From assembly GCA_026261815.1 (NCBI GenBank), contig JAMPIT010000493.1:9937501-10001500 (forward strand): DNA of 64,000 nt, read 5' to 3'. Shown here piece by piece: positions 23,266 through 33,680 of this stretch. Numbering within the stretch: position 1 is the stretch's first letter; the number at the start of each line of letters is the position of its first letter. The DNA is from Monarcha castaneiventris obscurior. Lineage: Eukaryota; Chordata; Aves; Passeriformes; Monarchidae. The notes beneath the pieces were generated by a model that was not told the DNA's origin, ran no database searches, and worked only from the letters and a program-made list of their open reading frames with translations. Both the position numbers and the translations under genes were made by a program.

Positions 23266-23818
23266 GGGAAGGGAAGGGAAGGGAAGGGAAGGGAAGGGAA
23301 GGGAAGGGAAGGGAAGGGAAGGGAAGGGAAGGGAAGGGAAGGGAAGGGAAGGGAAGGGAAGGGAAGGGAAGGGAAGGGAAGGGAAGGGAAGGGAAGGGAA
23401 GGGAAGGGAAGGGAAGGGAAGGGAAGGGAAGGGAAGGGAAGGGAAGGGAAGGGAAGGGAAAGGAAGGAGGGGAAGGGAAGGGAAGGAGGAGAGGAGAGGA
23501 GAGGAGAGGAGAGGAGAGGAGAGGAGAGGAGAGGAGAGGAGAGGAGAGGAGAGGAGAGGAGAGGAGAGGAGAGGAGAGGAGAGGAGAGGAGAGGAGAGGA
23601 GAGGAGAGGAGAGGAGAGGAGAGGAGAAGAGAAGAGAAGAGAAGAGAAGAGAAGAGAAGAGAAGAGAAGAGAAGAGAAGAGAAGAGAAGAGAAGAGAAGA
23701 GAAGAGAAGAGAAGAGAAGAGAAGAGAAGAGAAGAGAAGAGAAGAGAAGAGAAGAGAAGAGAAGAGAAGAGAAGAGAAGAGAAGAGAAGAGAAGAGAAGA
23801 GAAGAGAAGAGAAGAAGA
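23266..23818. repeat. 553-bp pure purine tract of three successive pentamer arrays
   Basis: Every base from 23266 to 23818 on the + strand is A or G. It starts as 39 perfect GGGAA units (23266-23460), passes through a short mixed joint (23461-23485), continues as about 28 GAGGA units (to about 23625) and ends as about 38 GAAGA units. Each array could derive from the previous by one G-to-A change. Such mirror-repeat purine DNA can adopt triplex (H-DNA) forms. Open frames are repeat artefacts. Confidence 0.97.
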
Positions 23819-24699
23819 TGGGGCTGCTCCTGCTCTGCCCCCTCCCCAGCCCAGAATCCAATAAAGATGATTAAATTACTCGTCCTTTCCTCCCCTCGGA
23901 ATCCCCGCGCTCTGCTGGAACACGGAGCTCAGGAAATGGGGCAGGACAATTTCCCTCGTGAAACCTTAGAAGGCCGAGCAGGGGGTGCTGAGCACGGGGC
24001 TGCTCTAATGAAGGGCTCATCCTGGAAATGCAGCACAGAGAGGAACAGAGCTCCAGAGGCTGCCCCGAGCCCTCCCCACCTCCCCCACTCATCCCATCCG
24101 TGGCACATGGACTTTCCCTGCTCCTGGAGGGTGAGGGAGGCTCACTCCAAGCCCTGTGTATGCTCCTGGTGGCCAATTTCCAAAGGAAAAACACACCATG
24201 GATGGCCAAAACTCCTGTTTTTTAAGCTTTTTTTAATTGGGGATTCTAATTTTTTTTTTTCCACTTTTTTGGCCTGCTGTTTGCTGAGGAAGGGGAAACC
24301 CAAACCCTGGGATGATTGCATTGTTGGGATGCCTGCTCCAGACTGGTTTGGGGCAAAAATCTGGAGGTTTTGGTTGCACTTCCCTGAAAAAGGTTGTGTC
24401 TTTCATGGGAAAACGTTGAAAAAATGAGTATTAAAGCTTAAAAAAAAACCCAAACAAAACAGGTTTTTTAGTTAGAGAGTTTTAAGAATAAATATTTAAG
24501 CCCAAAATCTGAGCTGATCTCATCGTTCACATCTCATCTCAGAGAAATTCCTATTCCCCTTCAGATTGCCCAGGTGAACACAAACCAATATTCCCACTTT
24601 CCATGGGGATCTCCAGCCTGAACCAGAGCTCCAACCATCACCTGCAGCTCATCCAAGCCTCTTCCATCACCCTCACCCCATTCCAACCCTTTCCAAGGC

Positions 24700-24845
24700 C
24701 CGAGCACCCTTTCCATGAGGAAATTCCTGCTGGTTTCCACCCTGAGCCTGCCCTGGCCCAGGCTGAGGCCGTTCCCTCTCCTCCTGTCCCTGTTCCCTGG
24801 GAGCAGAGCCCGACCCCCCCCCGGCTGCCCCCTCCTGTCAGCTGG
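24700..24845 (-). mobile_element. CR1 LINE fragment
   Basis: GAGGAAATTCCTGCTGGTTT, CAGGCTGAGGCCGTTCCCTC, GTCCCTGTTCCCTGGGAGCA and CCCCTCCTGTCAG follow the order of the reverse-oriented CR1 3' region. Confidence 0.75.
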
Positions 24846-25439
24846 GGCTACAACAGGGACAGGAAACCCCAAACACCCCAAATCCATCCCTGGAGTGTCC
24901 CAAGCCAGCTCAGACATGGCTCAGAGCAACCTGGGATCATGGAATGTGTCCCTTGGCTCCACACAGAGCCAGCCCTGCTCCCATCGGTGTTGGACACATT
25001 CCATAACCTCCCACCTGAAGAAATTCCATCATTTCCTTGGAAATGCCTGTCCAGCACACCTGGACACGCTCAATAAGTCAGGTTCACGTGGTGTGAGCTC
25101 AGCTGCCCCCAGCTGGGAGCTGCCTTGGTGCTCCCTACGGATCCTCCCCAGTGTGAGCAGCTCCGGCGCTGGGGTTTCCCAGCAGTGCTGCCCGTGCTCC
25201 ACCATCACTCCCAGTCTGGATTTGCAGAGCAGCAGGCTGGGGATTCCAGGTGGGAAAAGCACCAGGGAGAGCCTATAGAAAAGGCTCCCAAAGGTGGTTT
25301 TTGGGCAGGGTGGCTCGAAGCCAAACCACCACAGCAGGTCAAGGAGAGAAAACGGTGTCGGGGGGCATCACCCAAGTGGAATTTTCCAGACAAATCACCG
25401 AGATGTTGGCAAAGAGTTTTCCAAACCCAGGCAGAGCCA

Positions 25440-25915
25440 AATTCCATCCCATTCCTGTTACATAACGTAATTAATGGGAATCCAGCTCCGAGGTTATGCA
25501 AGAAATCCGGGGGCGCTTTCTGTTCCACTTTCATCTCCCCTTCAATCACCTTCCCCTCACAGGTAACGCCGTTTCCTCGCCCTGCACTCGCTGTCACCTC
25601 ATTAAAGCCGAGCCTGAAGCCGCCGTTGTTTATTTATTCCACCTGATAAAAGCAGGATATTGCTCCCTGTGATAACACAGGGTGATTTTCAGCGAAGCCT
25701 CTCTTGGCAAACTTTTAATACAATGAATAACACCCGTATCAGATCCCAGATAAAAGCTGTCACATCCCAACCGCAGCCCGGGCCTTCGAGGGGCTGTAAT
25801 TACCTTCTGTTTGGGTTTTGGGCTTGTTTTTCTTTTTCTCTTAATTGTTGCTCATAAAAAGCAAGGCAGAAAATTAAATTAGTTCAGTGCAATTTAGCAG
25901 GAGCTTTATTCAAAG
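25440..25915. promoter_or_regulatory. Candidate enhancer, about 19.6 kb upstream of SOX9
   Basis: Dense homeodomain/GATA/SOX-like words in unique sequence: CATAACGTAATTAATGGG, CCACCTGATAAAAGCAGG, ACTTTTAATACAATGAATAA, CAGATAAAAGCTGTCAC and CTTAATTGTTGCTC. One of the more convincing enhancer-like stretches by appearance. Confidence 0.35.
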
Positions 25916-25936
25916 GCGAGGCTGGGGATGGCTGGG

Positions 25937-26003
25937 TTAAACCCCACTCCTGGTGTGGTTTAAACCCCACTCCTGGTGTGGCTTAAACCCCACTCCTGGC
26001 GGG
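25937..26003. repeat. 23-bp tandem repeat, 3 copies
   Basis: TTAAACCCCACTCCTGG recurs at 25937, 25960 and 25983. Confidence 0.9.
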
Positions 26004-27020
26004 CCTTGAGCTCAGAATTGGGTGGGCAGCAGAGAAAAGTGGGATAATGTTATCCCACATCCCCTTTTCCTGCATGGAAGGGTGCAGGAAGAGCTGGGGG
26101 CAGCTCTTGGCCCCCAAAACTGCACCCAGAGCAGGAACCTCCATCCTTTTACAGGTGGGAGCAACCCTGGCATTGTCAATTTGAGCAATTCCCACTAAAA
26201 GCAAAAAATTTTAAAAAAAGGTGAATTGGGAGGAAAAAATATGATGGTCTCAAGTTAGAGTGACCATTTCAACTCCATCCAGCTGAGTCTCTCTGCATTC
26301 CAGACCCAAAAATGAGTTTTTCCTGCTTCCTGAGGCTGTTCCAGTCCCAGCAGAGCTCCTGGGGCAAACTGGAGCGATGAGGGCCCAGCAGAGCCCAGTT
26401 CCTGCAGGGCTGGAAGGGCCTCACTGACCCCAAATCACCCCTCCCACGTTTATATTCCACCAGCACGAGCCAGGAGAGAATTGGCCACAGAATTCGAGGG
26501 CAGTGGGGTTATTTTAAAACGAGAAGAGGCCTTGAATGAGCTTTTCCATGAGTTTATCCTGCGAGTTTGGCTTTTTCCTTTGGATTTCTTTGAGTACCTG
26601 GGACAGGGAGGCCGCAGATCCCGGTGAGGGGTGGCAGGAGCGTGGCATTAGGGCAGGGAAGCCTCTGCGAGGTGTCAGAGCCACGATAAGCCCAGTTTAA
26701 ACTTTCCCCAGAGTTAAACCCCAGTGTCAACACAGGCTGCTGCCCCAGCTCCGGGATCAAGCCAGGCAAACATCCAGCCCCAGGGAGAAATCAAAGCCCA
26801 GGCACATCCAAGGCAGGCTGGAGTGTTTAACTCCCCAATTCCCAGCTGAGCAGGGCTTTTCCAGCGGGTTCCCCACAGCCAGGTCTCTCCCAGACATTTG
26901 TTTATCCAAGAAACCCCTGTGTGTGAATTATCCCTGGATTTATTTATCCCCGCTGGGCACAGGCCCAGGGAGCTGCTCCGCAGGGTACACGGTGTCCTGG
27001 CCCTGGGCATCCACAGGGAA

Positions 27021-27145
27021 CGTTCTGTTTGCCTTTCCTCCAGCCCCATCTCCTCACCACCTACCCTGGGCAGCCCAAAATCCCAAATAACGCCAGGGCA
27101 AAACCACTGGATGCTCCTGATCCCATCAGGTGGGGAAGGAGAGGC
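27021..27145. repeat. Direct repeat copy A (pair with 31125-31252)
   Basis: Shares GCCCAAAATCCCAAATAACG, GCAAAACCACTGG and ATCCCATCAGGTGGGGAAGG in the same order and spacing with 31125-31252, about 4.1 kb away in the same orientation. It is either a small segmental duplication or two copies of an uncatalogued dispersed repeat. Confidence 0.8.
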
Positions 27146-27559
27146 CTCATCCCGCTCCCTCCGCCCCTGCCCTAAACCAGGGATGAAATTCCCCACGGGG
27201 AAGGGGCACAGCAGGGAGGTCTCTCCCTTCAGGAACTCTTTAAAAAACCCCAAAGTCACTTTTTGGAGGCCCCACAAGCCCAGACAGCTCCTGACAAGGA
27301 CGACAGGGCCTTTTGGCCACCAACCCCATCAGCCACAGCACATTTTCCTTCCAGGAGTGGATTTTGCAGCTCTCCCAGCTCATCCCAGTGCCTGGAGGAG
27401 AGGGGGGATCCCATCCCCTGCTCCAGCAGTGTCCCTGTGCCATCATCCCCTTAACACCCCAACGCATTTCAGGCTGAGCTCAGCTAAGCTCAGGATTAGC
27501 CCTCCAAGTGCCGTAACTCACCAGGAGATCCCCACACCAACGTTCTGAGAAAAATGCCC

Positions 27560-27790
27560 CTTTTTTTTCCCAGATTGGGCAAAAGAAAGGTTAAAAAGCA
27601 CCATCTGTCATGGGAATTTGTTTTCCCCTATTTCTCCATCCTTTCCCCCATTGAGGGGAAGTGGGGAGGGGGAGAATGTTCATTTGAAGCTTGCCCCGCC
27701 GTTTATTAATTGATGGCAAATAATCCACAGATAAAGCGCACAATAAATGTTTTAATGAGAACATATGGTGGGGAAAATTCATAGGAGTGA
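27560..27790. promoter_or_regulatory. Candidate conserved non-coding segment
   Basis: GTTTATTAATTGATGGCAAA, CACAGATAAAGCGCAC and AATAAATGTTTTAATGAG make a compact AT-rich unique block in GC-rich surroundings. Confidence 0.3.
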
Positions 27791-28099
27791 GCCTTGGAGG
27801 AGTTCCTGGGGAGCAGAGTTACAGGAGCAGCGGGAAAAGGCTTGGACAGGGAATTCTGAATATTCCCCAAAGGGAGATCGAGAAAAAGGGAGGAGAGGGG
27901 GAGCTCTGCTGTCCCCAGGTGCCTGAAGGAATCCCCAAAAATCCACAGCAGGTCCAAGCTCAAAATTCCTGTGACTGAGCTGGCCCCTGGCTCCAGGGAT
28001 TCTCCTTGGAATTCGCTGGCTGGGAATGGGATTAAGCTGAGCTGAAATAAGCTGTTCCTAAAGAACAGGTGGGGTTTAGGCCCATTTGGCCACGTCAGT

Positions 28100-28180
28100 C
28101 ATGGAATGGTTTGGGTGGGAAGGGGATTAAAGCTCATCCCATCCCAGCTCCCTGGGACAGGGTGCTCAACACACCTCAGA
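28100..28180 (-). mobile_element. CR1 LINE end fragment, inverted to next copy
   Basis: CATGGAATGGTTTGGGTGGG, ATTAAAGCTCATCCCATCCC, then GGACAGGGTGCTCAACA. This is the classical reverse-oriented CR1 terminus. Confidence 0.75.
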
Positions 28181-28194
28181 ATCACAGGAAGGAA

Positions 28195-28400
28195 TTCCGG
28201 GAGGAATTTCCCCATGGAAAAGGTGGGCAGGCCTTGGAAGGGGCTGCCCAGGGAGGTTTGGAGTCCCCATCCCTGGAGGTGTCCAAGGAATTCCTGGATG
28301 TGGCACTCAGGGCTCTGGGCTGGGGACAAGGTGGGGATCAGTTGGACTCGATGACCTTGGAGGGCTTTTCCAGCCTCAGTGAGAAGATTCCCGGTGTCTC
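28195..28400 (+). mobile_element. CR1 LINE 3'-end fragment, + orientation
   Basis: GGAAGGGGCTGCCCAGGGAG, CCCCATCCCTGGAGGTGTCC, GGAATTCCTGGATGTGGCAC and GTTGGACTCGATGACCTTGG follow the CR1 3' order. The copy faces away from the fragment just before it, giving an inverted pair. Confidence 0.85.
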
Positions 28401-28512
28401 CATCCCCTGTCCCTCCTCATCCCAAGGGCCACCTGATCCCCAAGAAGCCACATCCACAGGAAACACGGGATTCTTCCAAGCACAAAATGCCTTAGGAGCA
28501 CCCCTGCTCGTG

Positions 28513-28840
28513 TTGGCATTCCCAAATATCCCATTGTAACAGGACCTTAAACAGTTCCTATCTCCAAATATCCCATTGTAACAGATCCTTAAATAATTCC
28601 CATTTCCAAATATCCCATTTTAACCCAGGTCCTTAAAGAGTTCCCATCTCCAAATATCCCATTTTAAGCCAGGTCCTTAAACAGTTCCCATCTCCAAATT
28701 TCCCATTTTAACCCAGATCCTTAAACAGTTCCCATCTCCAAATATCCCATTGTAACAGCTCCTTAAATAATTCCCATCTCCGAATATCCCAGTTAAATTA
28801 AAGAGTTCCCATCTCCAAATATCCAGGTCATTAAAAAGCT
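28513..28840. repeat. 41-44-bp minisatellite, about 8 copies
   Basis: CCAAATATCCCATT(G/T)TAA plus CCTTAAA(C/T)A(G/A)TTCCC recurs with starts near 28525, 28566, 28608, 28652, 28696, 28740, 28782 and 28816. Units carry either AACAG(G/A) or AACCCAGGT, which accounts for the 41- versus 44-base spacing. Confidence 0.9.
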
Positions 28841-31800
28841 CCACCCTCAACACCAAATATTCCCTGGCCCTTCATCCCTCGTCCCTGAGATCCTGGGAAA
28901 ACACAGGGGTCCTGCAGGGAGTGACAAGGATCAGCTCCAAGGATCCCCAGCACATCCCAGTGCTCCTGAACTGGTTCCACCTCAGCCAAACCCAACCCTG
29001 AGAGCTGGGAAATCCCTTCCCAGCACCTGGGATTTGGGAAAGGAATTTTGCCTTGAATCCCAGAGCTCTGGGTGGTCCAGGACATTGAGCATCCCCCGGA
29101 GGGGTGTGGATGTGCCCTGGGGGTCTGGGCTCGTGCAAAGCAGGTGTCCCCAAAAGTCCTCAAACCGTCCCTTTAAAACATAATTAAATCCCTCATTAAT
29201 CGGGAGTAAGGAAATAAAGTCATGAAAAGGGTTTGAAACACAATCAAAGCCCTCGTTAAATGGAATTAAAGAAGCAAAGGCATTAAAACAGCGTCTGGCA
29301 CTGTTGAAGTTCACCCAGGAAAGTCGCTCCCCTCCACCAAAACTCAGCTTTCAGGTAGGAAAATTAGGGATTCCCACAATTCCAGGGGCTGGAGCTTTCA
29401 GGGAATCTCCTGAGAGCTGCTTTCCCAGCCTGTCCGTATTCCCTGGCCCCGCTGGATCCTGTCAGGAGACCCGGGCAGGGCACCTCAGGCCAGGGCTGGA
29501 GGTGCCAGTGGGCACCTGTAACCCATTAACCAGGGCAGAGCGAGGGACCTGGGGCTTAAAAACACCTCATCCCAAAAGGAGGCACCCCACACCTGCATTT
29601 CCCAGCTTTTTGGGGACCCTGAGGAGGTGGACAGATATTTCCAGAGCAGGGACACCCTGGAGGGATACAAACTACAAAATATGGATATTTTTCACCTCAC
29701 CCAGGGTGCTCCCATTCCCAAACAACCCCGGAGCCCTTCAGGGGAGTGGTGAAACCCAGAACTTTTGAAAGGTGCGATCCCAAAATTGCCTCCATCCCAC
29801 TCCTGGACTGGATGTTCCTGCCCTGGGCAGCGTGAGGAGCCCCAGCATCCCAATCCCGGCTGCTCCCGGGGCCTGAGCAGGATTCCAGCGGGATTCCTCT
29901 CATTCCTCACACGGACTTTCACCACCCAAACCAAACAGCGGGGTCAGGGGGGTGTTCCCACGCTTCCCACGATCCCTTTTTGTTGGTTTTGTGACAAGGG
30001 ATGTCAAGGACTCGCCGGCGGTGGCCTCGTGGGGCGGCCCTGGGGACGCTCTGGTTTCCCACAGGAGAACTCTGGGATCCTCACACTCCATGATCTGGGA
30101 TCCACACACTCCATGAGACCCCCAGAGCCCCCCAAATCATCCACCCCATCATCAAACCAATCCCACCTTGCGTCACACACGAGGTTTCCCCAGATTTGGG
30201 GTCTCCAGCACTGGTTTTGCTCTGATGATCCCCAGATTCCATTTCCCTCCAGCAGCTGGGTTGGAGCCCCCTGTTCCCAAGCAGATCCCAAATTCTCTTC
30301 ACCAGACCCCTACGTCCATCCAGGGATTTTCTCTGTGAGACTTTCCAACGGAGAAAACACAAATTTATGGGGGAAAAGCTAAGGAAGGCTCTCAGGGACT
30401 GGACTGGGGCTTTTCCCAGCTTCCCAACCTGAAGACATCCCCTTTGTGAGGGAAGAGCAGAGCCCCCACCCAGGCAGAATCAGCCCCGTTTGGGACAGTT
30501 TTTGTGTCCCCCCATTCCTGCCCGTGCTCCAGGAGGTTTGGGATCACCAGGGAGGAGCTGGGAAGGACAAAGCTGGGAGCAACTTTCAGCCTTTCACATC
30601 CCCTCTCCATCTGGGAGGGATGGGAGCCCTCATTTCTCAGTTTGCCTCCAACGTTTGCCCTGCGTTTTTCACGGAGCCGCTCGAAGCCCGGCTTGAGAAG
30701 TTTCTCAGGGCCCCCTCCGACCTCGCCAGCGGTGCCAACCCCGTCCCTGTGCCACCCCACAGATTCTAGGAATTCACCCCAACCAGGCAGGGGTGGCTGT
30801 GCAACCTCCCCGCCTCGCCCTGTGCTTTTTGGGCTCTGCCCAAGCCTCGGCCTGGCCCGGCAGCCGAGTGCCAGGGAATATTTGTGTGTCCCGATGCAGA
30901 TGAATGGAGCTGCTGAGCCGAGGGCTGGAGCAAAACCCCGCAGGACAATCGGCCCCATTGATGGTGCTGCTGGAGAGGCTCCCACAGCAGAGCCCTCCCG
31001 CGGGATGGGAGCAGCCTCCTGCTGGGATCTTCTTGGGGAAAAGCCACTTTTCCCTGGAAAAACGGTGGGCAGCCTCTGCTGCCAGCTCGGGGAGGGCTGG
31101 AGTCTCCTTTGGGGCACCTACCACGGGGCTTGTTTGCTTCTCCTCCCGCCCCATCTCCCCAGCACCCACCCTGGACAGCCCAAAATCCCAAATAACGCCC
31201 AGGCAAAACCACTGGGTGCTGCTGATCCCATCAGGTGGGGAAGGAGGGGGCCCTCAAGCCCATGTTCCTTTGGGAAAAGGGAATGATAATTCCCTCCTGG
31301 ACACTCAGCCATGGACAGCGAGCTCTGGGCTCAGCTGGGTCCAGCCTGAGTGACCCAAAGCCCCGCTGGCCCCGTGTCTCTTGGCTTCCCAACGTTCTCC
31401 TTCGGCCACACCAAGCAAGGAGTGGATGAGCTCCCAGTGCCACGCTGGATTTGGGAAGGAGGAACCTCCTAAAGGGAGCAGATTCAATAGGGGCAGCCAC
31501 GGGCAAGGGAGAAATACTAAAAAAAAATACGAAAAACCCCCAGAGATGTCGATTTTCCAGCTGCTCCCTGGCTCTTCGCTGCCCAGAACCACACTTTAAA
31601 CACAATTTTATGATGCAAACAGACAGAAACCTCCTGCTGGGAGCTTGTGGGACCAGCTTTGAGTGGGAGAAACAGCCCAGGGAGAATCCAGGGCTTGGAG
31701 CTCGTGGGAGGCTGAGCCAGGGCAAGGCCTGGCTTGGCTCGGGCTGCAAAGCACAGCTCAGAGCCGTGGCTGGTGCCCATGCACATGGGAAAAGGCAAAC

Positions 31801-32769
31801 ACAGCAATGGGAACGGCTGGGAGAGGCAGAAAACGATGCTGGAGAACTTTTCCTGCTGGTTTGGCTTCTCCTGAGCGCTGGGAGCGGAGCTGGGCCACAG
31901 CCAAGGCTTGGCCAGAGCCACCAGCAAGCACTCGCCCACCTCCAGCTGCTCCCACCCACGTTTGGGGGAACAAGGGAGAGGCTGTGCTGCTGCAGCTTTG
32001 GAAAATCGGCCAGAAAACGCCAATTGCTTGGTCAGAGCTTCTGGTTTTCGAAAAAAAAATGGAGTTTGAGTGACACAAACCCTCCTGTACGAGCTCATCC
32101 CCCACGGGACAGTTTTGCTTTCTGCTGAGGACCCTAAAAACACCGAGGTGGGCCAAGAGTTGTGCTGGGTGCCCAACCCGAGGGGTGCCGCACGCCAAAA
32201 ATGCAACTTCAGCCGTGGTTTTGCTTCTTTTCCTAAAGCTGTGCCCTGCTCGCCTGGATTTGTCCTGGTGGCTTCAAAAAAAAGGAAAAGATCAACTGAA
32301 TTTCTGGGCAATTTTAAGCCTGTTTGGAGCTCCTAAAAGGATGGAATTCTGTGACAGAAGATGGCCAGGGGGAAAAAGGGAAGCCCGTGGATGTGTTGAC
32401 TGGGAAAGGACGTGGATGGATTGGATGGAAGAGATTTACCCAGAGAAAGCTCCGGGGAACACCTCAGCAATGGGAAAAGCTCTTCCCCATCTGCCCTGCT
32501 CCCAGAGGGGGAGTTTCTCCTTCTCCAGCCCCCTTTGGAAGAAGGTGGATGGGACAGGAGAAGGTTTTTTCCAGCACTCCTGAGCCAGATGTGCAGCAGC
32601 CCTGGGACAGCCTCAGGTCACAGCTCCCCCAAGGAGCCCGGCCAGGGGCTCTGACACTCCTGCAGCCACATTCCGGCAGCCTGTGCCCATCTCCGAAGGC
32701 TGGGAATCTCCAGCATGGAAAAACATGGAAAAACAACCCTAAAGAGCAGTGAGGTGACGCCAGAGGGAT
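28841..32769. other. Intergenic, no gene recognised (repeat copy B at 31.1 kb)
   Basis: GC-rich non-coding sequence. A weak 60-base duplication of AATTAAA/ATTAATC-type words sits at 29170-29290. Several 200-260-codon open frames on both strands have no domain support. Confidence 0.5.
31125..31252. repeat. Direct repeat copy B (pair with 27021-27145)
   Basis: Second copy of the shared block. It contains the same three words with a few substitutions (CAGCACCCACCCTGGACAGC for CACCACCTACCCTGGGCAGC). Confidence 0.8.
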
Positions 32770-33085
32770 TCAAACCCCAGCACTGCCAGCGCCGATCACC
32801 TTGCAATTACCAGCACGTTCATTAATGCAGCTCAACCCGCCGAGGATGGCAATTAAGGCAAACAAAAGCAGGGACGGGTGGCACACCCTGACATCGAGAG
32901 GTTTAACCCGGGCCCGGGGCCAGGAAAAGGGATTTAGGAGCTGAACTCCTCCGTGTTTCCCCAGACCCCCCCATTCCGGAGCCTGAAGTCAGATCTCGAT
33001 CTGAACTTGGTGGCTTGGGCTGGGTTCAAGAATCACAAATTACCCCGACTTATTATTATTATTAATAACAAAGTGTTATTGCACG
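32770..33085. promoter_or_regulatory. Candidate enhancer, about 12.4 kb upstream of SOX9
   Basis: Unique segment with CACCTTGCAATTACCAGCAC, GTTCATTAATGCAG, GGCAATTAAGGCAAAC and a SOX-type AACAAAG at 33067-33073. The mammalian testis enhancer TES/TESCO lies at about 13 kb upstream, so the distance invites comparison, but homology cannot be shown here. Confidence 0.3.
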
Positions 33086-33379
33086 CAGGAGCCGCGAGGT
33101 TCCTTGTGATCTGCACACCAGGGCTGGGAGCAGGGCTGAGGGAGCAGCCACCATTCCCACTGGCTCCAGCAGCTCCCGGGGCCCAGCTCCGAGCTCCAGG
33201 ATGGGAATCCCAGCGCAGGGGGTCGCGTCTGAGGAGCTGGAGACCACCAGGAACCCTCTGGTGGATTTGGCCTCAGGGAATTATCAGTGGTTTATTGACA
33301 CTGAAAGCCCTGAGGTCAACGGAGATGGGGCAGGGAGTGCTCAAAAATGAGACAGGAAACGGCTGAAACTTCCACCCAG

Positions 33380-33680
33380 CAGCCGTTCCCTATCCCTCAT
33401 CCCATCCCTGCAGCCATTCCCTATCCCTCATCCCATCCCTGCAGCCATTCCCTATCCCTCATCCCGTCCCTCCAGCAGCCCTTGTTTATCCCCTCATCTC
33501 ATCCCTCCAGCCATTCCCTATGCCTCCATCCCATCCCTTCTCCAGCCCTTCCTTATCCCTCAACCCATCCCTCCAGCAGCCATTCCCTATCCCCCATCCC
33601 ATCCCATCCCATCCCATCCCATCCCATCCCATCCCATCCCATCCCATCCCATCCCATCCCATCCCATCCCATCCCTTCCC
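33380..33680. repeat. CCATTCCCTATCCCTCATC repeats followed by (CCATC)n
   Basis: Imperfect 29-34-base units with CAGCCATTCCCTATCCC (33380-33590) run into a pure CCATC array of about 16 units (33594-33673). Same basic word as the 6.0-6.4 kb repeat. Confidence 0.92.

Noticed and set aside
23133..23864. 243-codon Glu/Lys/Arg/Gly open frame
   Set aside because: Pure purine repeat; no stop codon is possible in a given frame.
28513..28840. CRISPR-like array of regularly spaced repeats
   Set aside because: Units are contiguous minisatellite copies without unique spacers, in vertebrate DNA.
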